Shown one piece after another: positions 6,757 to 10,055 of a stretch of 10,055 nucleotides of DNA (the stretch's first letter is position 1; each line of letters starts with the position of its first letter). Under the pieces are notes generated by a model, which was not told the origin of the DNA, ran no database searches, and was given only the letters and a program-made list of their open reading frames with translations. Origin of the DNA: an uncultured Clostridia bacterium (GTDB taxonomy: Bacteria > Bacillota > Clostridia > Oscillospirales > Butyricicoccaceae); the NCBI GenBank assembly GCA_910589115.1, contig CAJUSB010000120.1, positions 1-10,055 on the forward strand, written 5' to 3'. A program made the position numbers and the translations under genes.

Positions 6757-6785
6757 TTGAAAAGCAGAGGCTGATGTGGTATAAT
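6757..6785 (+). promoter_or_regulatory. Strong sigma-A promoter of the A+T-rich orphan gene
   Basis: TTGAAA (6757-6762), a 17-nt spacer and a perfect TATAAT (6780-6785) precede the orphan gene by about 57 nt; transcription should start near 6792. The upstream DNA is A-rich and holds the palindrome and direct repeats, so the promoter may be regulated. Confidence 0.75.
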
Positions 6786-6842
6786 AATTTTGATAACCTT
6801 TAATATAGCTGTCTAAACAAAAATGGGGGAGTGAATAACTTT

Positions 6843-7730
6843 ATGAGGATAAATTGTGCAAGTAGTCAAAGTATATTGGGACTACAAATGCAGAATTCAA
6901 TGCAAAGAACGATGGGACAAATGCAAAGTTCTGGTTTGCAAAAAGTGATTCAACAAGTAAACGCTAATTATGGCAGCAAGAGAAACTGTGATACGGTTGA
7001 CCTGAGCAAAAAGGCGTTGGAAATGTTGGATGCGCTCAAAAACGAAAAAGAAGAAGAAGCCAAAAAACCGGAAGCTGCTTCCGATTTTCAGAAGTACGCC
7101 CCTGAAATGTTTACTAAAGAAGAATGGGCTGAAAATTCGATTTTGGAGCAAAGAGACGGGATCAAGACTGTTTCTGATGTAATCGACTACGCAAAATCCA
7201 AATTGCAGTATACAATGTCAAAAATACAAGAGCTTGAAAACTATTTGAACGGCACAGGTACGCATAGTGATCCCAATATGACAAAAGACTTGGCAGAAAC
7301 GTATCTACATAACTATAAGCAGAGTATTCAATCAGACTATACCGACATGATCCATAGCCATATCAATCCACACCGGCTCACAGTGGATGAATATGATGGA
7401 TTGTCAGGCGGTCAGGCATCAAAGGTAACAGAAAATCTGCTCAATTCCATTTCTGCTGAATCTTTGGGGCTTTCCAATTTGTCAGATGATCCCCAAGAAA
7501 TTATGAAGGCATTAGAAAATGCGTCCAAGATATTGGACGGAATGAACCAGAAAATAGAAAATGCTTATGCACAGATGACTGGCGGCAAACAGATTACTGA
7601 ACCCGCCAGAAGCACTTCTATCTTTGATGGGAAATCCAGTTTTAACTTCTTTGCGTCCCAGATGGAGAAATCGCATAGAATTATAGATACTGCACGGATG
7701 AAATTTACTGGTCAAACATTAAACCTCTAA
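6843..7730 (+). CDS. A+T-rich orphan gene of unknown function
   Basis: A 295-residue protein that I do not recognise. It has no signal peptide, membrane helix or lipobox and looks soluble and mostly helical. The N-terminus (1-45) is rich in Gln, Met and Ser. Next come DTVDLSKKALEMLDAL (50-65) and a Lys/Glu-rich linker (66-76). Residues 110-135 (VSDVIDYAKSKLQYTMSKIQELENYL) and 218-246 look coiled-coil prone. D-x-V-x-[LI]-S-x-x-A motifs occur in some flagellar and surface-linked Firmicute proteins, but that is a weak hint. The ATG at 6843 is chosen because GGGGGAG lies about 11 nt ahead. A GTG at 6831 is in frame, but the Shine-Dalgarno touches it. Base composition is clearly richer in A+T than the flanking genes, and a group II intron relic follows, suggesting horizontal gain. 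It stands alone behind its own strong promoter. Confidence 0.75.
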   Translation: MRINCASSQSILGLQMQNSMQRTMGQMQSSGLQKVIQQVNANYGSKRNCDTVDLSKKALEMLDALKNEKEEEAKKPEAASDFQKYAPEMFTKEEWAENSILEQRDGIKTVSDVIDYAKSKLQYTMSKIQELENYLNGTGTHSDPNMTKDLAETYLHNYKQSIQSDYTDMIHSHINPHRLTVDEYDGLSGGQASKVTENLLNSISAESLGLSNLSDDPQEIMKALENASKILDGMNQKIENAYAQMTGGKQITEPARSTSIFDGKSSFNFFASQMEKSHRIIDTARMKFTGQTLNL

Positions 7731-7749
7731 ATGGTACGGGATATCGAAC

Positions 7750-7803
7750 AAGCTAAAAAGCTTACTTTATAAAAGAAAGGTTATTTAAGGGTAATAACTT
7801 TGG
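7750..7803. other. Weak hairpins after the orphan gene
   Basis: AAGCT (7750-7754) and AGCTT (7759-7763) form a 5-bp stem followed by ACTTTAT on the + strand, a poor candidate terminator for the orphan gene. GTTATT (7780-7785) and AATAAC (7793-7798) form a second stem; on the minus strand it is followed by CCTTTCTTTT, which could end minus-strand transcription coming from thiT or the intron relic. Neither is strong. Confidence 0.3.
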
Positions 7804-8173
7804 GGCCTGCGCTATGATGTTCAGCTAGCGATGTTCGGTAAAAATGACGAAAAGTAGGTACGCCGGACAAAGGAATCGGGTAGGAGGCAAGCGGATAGTC
7901 CGCCTGCCGACCTCCCACATCACCGTGCGTACCGACCGGTATACGGCGGTTCAACCGCATAGTGCATTTACAAATAAGCTCGCAACGGGCAGGGAAGTCA
8001 AAGCATCCCGCCTGTGCGAGCTTTTCATTTGTAAGGGAGCGCATCAGCATGGGGCTGCCAGCCAACCGCCAGTGGCCCAATCTGGAATTGCCCCATTGAT
8101 AAGCCTTGTCGGCTGGTATTCCCTGCTTTCGCAAATTGATATTGTGAATACGTGAGTTGCATGTATCTACTTT
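7781..8173 (-). pseudogene. C-terminal remnant of a group II intron reverse transcriptase/maturase
   Basis: The minus-strand frame opens after a TAA at 8176-8174 and runs to a TAA at 7783-7781. It contains LRKQGIPADKAYQWGNSRLGHWRLAGSPMLMRSLTNEKLAQAG (about 8134-8006), the well-known C-terminal sequence of group II intron-encoded proteins (G-I-P-x-x-x-A-Y-x-W-x-N-[ST]-R-x-G-x-W-R, then S-P-[IM]-L and L-T-N). The reverse transcriptase and most of the maturase domain are absent, so the protein is truncated at its N-terminus and not functional. After NRRIPVGTHGDVGGR the frame is simply reading through ribozyme domains V and VI (7953-7874). No start codon with a Shine-Dalgarno is seen. Homology is strong for the first 45 or so residues; the tail to 7781 lies outside the intron. 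Confidence 0.85.
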
Positions 8174-8175
8174 TT
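7874..8175 (-). mobile_element. 5'-truncated group II intron (3' end with domains V and VI)
   Basis: This minus-strand relic holds the maturase C-terminus followed by the ribozyme 3' end. Domain V (7952-7919) reads GAACCGCCGTATACC, loop GGTC, then GGTACGCACGG; TACC/GGTA and CCGT/ACGG pair with a CG bulge on the 3' side, as in bacterial domain V. One A-C and one C-A mismatch break the stem, so it looks decayed. Domain VI (7916-7878) has GGGAGG opposite CCTACCC with an unpaired A (position 7881) as candidate branch point, and a 10-bp distal stem (7899-7908 with 7886-7895, loop 7896-7898, one G-U pair). The 3' splice end should fall near 7874-7876. Nothing of domains I-III or the reverse transcriptase remains, so the element cannot move by itself. 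The 5' break lies near or just above 8175. Confidence 0.8.
7968..8034. repeat. Imperfect inverted repeat inside the intron remnant
   Basis: TTACAAATAAGCTCGCA (7968-7984) is mirrored by TGCGAGCTT (8015-8023) and ATTTGTAA (8027-8034), with a 3-nt insertion in the right arm and a further loosely paired G+C-rich portion inside. The arms encode parts of the degraded maturase tail, so the repeat may be accidental, or it may record an inverted duplication during decay of the intron. Confidence 0.45.
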
Positions 8176-8232
8176 ATACCATATCATGTGGAGGGGGCAA
8201 GCCTTTACATCTGAAAGAATGTGCTTCTGGCC

Positions 8233-8817
8233 TTACTGACGGCTAAACAGCCTTGGCGCTGTATGAAAAAGCGCAGCAGTAACCACCATAGTCAAAATGC
8301 CTTCAGGGATACAGTAGCTTCCATTATAGGTAAACGAGTAATACACTGGTCCAACGCCCTCCGGCGCATAACCGGCCCAAAGCAGAAATCCCGACAGGAA
8401 CACACAAAGAAATCTCAACAACTGTGAAACCAATACCGAAACACACACCGTAAATGTGCTTTTTTTCCGCAGCAGATGGGTTATTCCTGCCGCTGACACG
8501 ACAGCAATCTTCGCAAGGAAATAGTCAAGCAGCAAACACAGAAAAAAGGAAAAGAAAGTGCCAGCCGGAGGCGGGTAAAATCCGTCAAGCAGTATTCCGA
8601 GCAGCGTCGCAGCAGCAGCGGAAATACATCCCCATTTCCATCCGTGGCGGTAGCCAACCAGCAGCAGCGGCAATCCGGCAGCAGGCGTGATGTCGCCACC
8701 CTGCGGCAGCGTGAAAAATTTAATGCGCGACAACACGATATAAGCCGAAATCAGCATCGCACATTCGACCATTGCCCGCACACGCGTGTGTGACCTGGCC
8801 CCAATGGTTCGTTCCAT
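8233..8817 (-). CDS. thiT: Energy-coupled thiamine transporter substrate-binding component ThiT
   Basis: A 194-residue integral membrane protein with about six hydrophobic segments, the size of ECF S-components. ThiT-specific stretches are LPQGGDITPAAGLPLLLVG (37-55), YRHGWKWG (56-63), LLLDY (95-99), LRFLCVFLSGFLLWAGYAPEG (134-154) and GPVYYSFTYNGSY (156-168). Aligned by eye with Lactococcus ThiT, Trp147, Tyr160 and Asn165 fall on the thiamine-contacting W133, Y146 and N151, while the His125 position is Val139 here. ThiT captures thiamine at the membrane and associates with the shared EcfT-EcfA module, which is not encoded in this window. The ATG at 8817 is chosen because AGGAGG lies 8 nt upstream; a start at 8865 would overlap the leader terminator. 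Expression is controlled by the TPP riboswitch at 8931-9008. Confidence 0.93.
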   Translation of the reverse strand: MERTIGARSHTRVRAMVECAMLISAYIVLSRIKFFTLPQGGDITPAAGLPLLLVGYRHGWKWGCISAAAATLLGILLDGFYPPPAGTFFSFFLCLLLDYFLAKIAVVSAAGITHLLRKKSTFTVCVSVLVSQLLRFLCVFLSGFLLWAGYAPEGVGPVYYSFTYNGSYCIPEGILTMVVTAALFHTAPRLFSRQ

Positions 8818-8849
8818 AGAGAAAACCTCCTGAAAATGAAATTTGTGCC

Positions 8850-8890
8850 AAAACAAACGCGCCAATCGGCACGCAAAGCCGAAAGCGCGT
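8850..8890 (-). terminator. Riboswitch-controlled intrinsic terminator ahead of thiT
   Basis: On the minus strand ACGCGC (8890-8885) pairs with GCGCGT (8862-8857), and TCGGC with GCCGA inside it, giving a two-part stem with a 7-nt loop, followed by TTGTTTT (8856-8850). It ends 33 nt before the thiT start. Position and shape mark it as the expression platform of the TPP riboswitch. The aptamer 3' segment GCCGGCGT (8946-8939 region) can pair with the ACGC...CGGC of this stem, a plausible antiterminator, inferred by eye. Confidence 0.8.
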
Positions 8891-8930
8891 CATTTGACAC
8901 CATCCCTGACAGGTGGTTTTTCTGCGGTTC

Positions 8931-9008
8931 GACTCCCTACGCCGGCATGATCCGGATCAGGTATAAGGGTTTAATTCTCAGCCCGGCTGAAAACCGGACT
9001 CCCCTGTC
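8931..9008 (-). ncRNA. TPP riboswitch (THI element)
   Basis: The minus-strand leader of thiT holds the conserved THI-box blocks in order: GGGGAGTCC (9004-8996), CTGAGA (8981-8976), ACCTGATCCGGAT (near 8963-8950) and ATGCCGGCGTAGGGAG (8948-8933), closed by a short P1 helix (GAC at 9008-9006 with GTC at 8933-8931). The CCGG...CCGG segment between the first two blocks forms P3. Thiamine pyrophosphate binding stabilises the fold and, with the terminator at 8850-8890 downstream, should switch off thiT when thiamine is plentiful. Such elements are classical in front of thiamine transport and synthesis genes. Confidence 0.96.
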
Positions 9009-9019
9009 TTGACAAGTCC

Positions 9020-9048
9020 ATTTTAACACACGGAAACGCATAAGTCAA
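9020..9048 (-). promoter_or_regulatory. Sigma-A promoter of the thiT transcript
   Basis: On the minus strand TTGACT (9048-9043), a 17-nt spacer and TAAAAT (9025-9020), each five of six to consensus, with a TG one base before the -10 box (extended -10). Start of transcription is expected near 9013, only a few bases before the TPP aptamer. Confidence 0.8.
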
Positions 9049-9060
9049 GGCGCTTTCCAG

Positions 9061-9096
9061 AAAAAGGCGCAACGCACCAATCCTACCGGATGCGCC
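9061..9096 (-). terminator. Intrinsic terminator downstream of the AraC-type gene
   Basis: On the minus strand GGCGCA (9096-9091) pairs with TGCGCC (9071-9066), with ATCC-GGTA-GGAT as an inner hairpin, followed by TTTTT (9065-9061). It would end the transcript of the regulator at 9294, about 200 nt further up, and insulate the thiT promoter. Confidence 0.7.
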
Positions 9097-9124
9097 GTAC
9101 CGGAAAGTATGCTACTCTATCCGG

Positions 9125-9259
9125 TCAGAACGCAAACTCACCCTCGGGCTGGATTTCCACATGGCGGCGTTATCGTTTGACGAGCGTCAATCCACCTACA
9201 TCCTCTGCCTTGGCCTACAAAATTCCCGCTCCAAGTCCGAATCCGATTCCTGACCGGAT
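9125..9259 (-). pseudogene. Possible degraded coding fragment between AraC gene and its terminator
   Basis: One minus-strand frame reads SGIGFGLGAGIL, a TAG, AKAEDVGGLTLVKR, a TAA, then RRHVEIQPEGEFAF and TGA. The amino-acid texture between the stops looks protein-like, and both internal stops could have been Tyr codons (TAT/TAC). A third stop lies just upstream. I do not recognise a family, and the segment is short, so this may be chance. Otherwise the 9097-9293 gap holds nothing I can name; the long open + strand frame over it is the antisense of this stretch and of the regulator. Confidence 0.25.
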
Positions 9260-9293
9260 GAAGCACTACATAACCGAATCGCCGCCCTTTGGG

Positions 9294-10022
9294 TTATTTC
9301 TGGTCTCTCATCCCGCGCAGGGATTCCAGATATTGTTTACGATAACGGATAGGCGACACCCCTACAGTGCGCTTAAACAACGTGTTAAAATAATTAGTAT
9401 TATCGTATCCAGCCATCATTGCAATCTTTGTTGCAGGCAGGTCGCTGGAAATCAGCCACGTCTGCGCAAAACCGATACGCCGCCGGATTACATATTGAAT
9501 CGGGGCATACCCGCTCGCCTCCTTAAATATATGAGACAGATAGGGCACACTGCACCCCATTGCCTGCGCGATACTTTCCAATGTGATATTTTCGGTATAG
9601 TGTGCGTCAATATACGCTTTTACGCGGGTGGCAAGCTGGCTGCCGTGCATCATCTCACAGCGCTGTACCTCATCGGGCAGGCGGCTGCTCAGCAAAACCA
9701 GCACAAACAACATCAGCTGTGCCGTCAGCCGTTCCCAGGCATTTCCTGCATTCAGGCAGTCAATTTGTTCACAAAGCGACTCCAGCAGCGGAAACAAGCT
9801 GCCGCTGGCCCGTACATGAGACGACTCCGCAGGAATCAGATAATTAAGCGGAAGCCCACGAAAATATACATTCTGAATACCAAAACAATATGTACCAATT
9901 TCCGTATCATAATCAGAATGTATCTCGTGCAATTCACCGACATTTCCAAAAATCACATCCCCCTGCTGAACCGGATAGGAATTATCCCCTACCTTATAAG
10001 TACCTGAATCCGTGAAATTCAA
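9294..10022 (-). CDS. AraC-family transcriptional regulator, 5' end uncertain
   Basis: A 242-residue reading from a TTG at 10022. The N-terminal part is the end of a cupin-like sensing domain (GTYKVGDNSYPVQQGDVIFGNVGELHEI, residues 7-34). The C-terminal part has two AraC helix-turn-helix motifs: ITLESIAQAMGCSVPYLSHIFKEASG (146-171) and ATKIAMMAGYDNTNYFNTLFKRTVGVSPIRYRK (197-229), ending in the classical YFNTLFKRTVGVSPIRYR signature. Such proteins usually activate sugar-use or stress genes in response to a small ligand. Typical members are 270-300 residues, so about 30 or more are missing. The frame extends upstream as NPFGVYYSI but meets a TGA at 10052-10050, with no ATG; GGAG is far from the TTG. 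A frameshift or a natural TTG start are both possible; the rest lies beyond the window. Confidence 0.8.
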   Translation of the reverse strand: MNFTDSGTYKVGDNSYPVQQGDVIFGNVGELHEIHSDYDTEIGTYCFGIQNVYFRGLPLNYLIPAESSHVRASGSLFPLLESLCEQIDCLNAGNAWERLTAQLMLFVLVLLSSRLPDEVQRCEMMHGSQLATRVKAYIDAHYTENITLESIAQAMGCSVPYLSHIFKEASGYAPIQYVIRRRIGFAQTWLISSDLPATKIAMMAGYDNTNYFNTLFKRTVGVSPIRYRKQYLESLRGMRDQK

Positions 10023-10055
10023 AATGGAATAGTATACTCCAAATGGATTTCAAAT

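Noticed and set aside
6457..6842. Possible small RNA or riboswitch in the divergent intergenic region
   Set aside because: No known riboswitch consensus is seen, and the palindrome has no loop, so DNA-binding sites explain the motifs better.
7844..8155. 103-codon + strand open frame after the orphan gene
   Set aside because: It is the antisense of the group II intron remnant and its domain V/VI region.
6843..8175. Orphan gene plus intron-encoded reverse transcriptase as a retron or RT-based defence unit
   Set aside because: The RT remnant is a C-terminal maturase fragment on the opposite strand, without any RT catalytic motif, and its sequence fits an ordinary group II intron.
9090..10007. 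305-codon + strand open frame opposite the AraC-type gene
   Set aside because: The opposite strand carries clear AraC helix-turn-helix motifs; this frame starts inside a terminator stem and has no RBS.
1..10055. CRISPR array, tRNA or rRNA genes, insertion-sequence ends, toxin-antitoxin pairs
   Set aside because: No regularly spaced repeats, cloverleaf-like segments, transposase motifs with terminal repeats, or paired small genes were found on either strand by eye.

Overview
The window looks like a chromosomal segment of a gut-type Clostridia (Oscillospiraceae/Ruminococcaceae-like) Firmicute. The grounds are the ylxM-ffh-rpsP-khpA gene cluster, a ThiT-type ECF thiamine transporter component behind a TPP riboswitch, a YcdB/YcdC-like protein with S-layer homology repeats, strong Shine-Dalgarno sites and moderately high G+C in most genes. 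This placement is inferred from gene content; no phylogenetic marker was compared.

Layout. 1-100: right end of a probable AraC-family relic on the + strand. 101-2643 (minus strand): a translation/secretion operon read ylxM > ffh > rpsP > khpA, with a perfect-consensus promoter (TTGACA-N17-TATAAT) at 2615-2643 and an intrinsic terminator at 101-130. 2770-3384 (+): a monocistronic GNAT acetyltransferase with its own promoter, closed by a terminator that also works in the opposite direction. 3422-6456 (minus): a large exported YcdB/YcdC-SLH protein followed by a small lipoprotein, a likely cell-envelope pair. 6457-6842: a divergent intergenic region with a perfect 16-bp palindrome, helically phased direct repeats and a strong + promoter. 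6843-7730 (+): a visibly A+T-rich gene of unknown function. 7781-8173 (minus): a 5'-truncated group II intron, comprising the C-terminal end of its reverse transcriptase/maturase plus domain V- and domain VI-like structures. 8233-9048 (minus): thiT with leader, meaning promoter, TPP riboswitch, bipartite-stem terminator, RBS and gene. 9061-9293: a terminator and a short non-coding or degraded stretch. 9294 to the right edge (minus): an AraC-family regulator whose start is unclear.

How the parts work together. ylxM-ffh-rpsP-khpA supplies signal recognition particle protein, its predicted regulator, ribosomal protein bS16 and a KH-domain RNA chaperone. The thiT unit is a self-contained thiamine salvage module: TPP bound to the leader should favour the terminator and stop transporter expression. 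The SLH protein and lipoprotein are both exported and probably co-transcribed. The unknown A+T-rich gene next to a group II intron relic marks 6640-8180 as the accessory part of the window.

I found no tRNA, rRNA, CRISPR array, toxin-antitoxin pair, phage module or convincing new multi-gene defence system. The most interesting unexplained element is the A+T-rich orphan gene with its elaborate upstream region. About 2644-2769 holds nothing I can identify.
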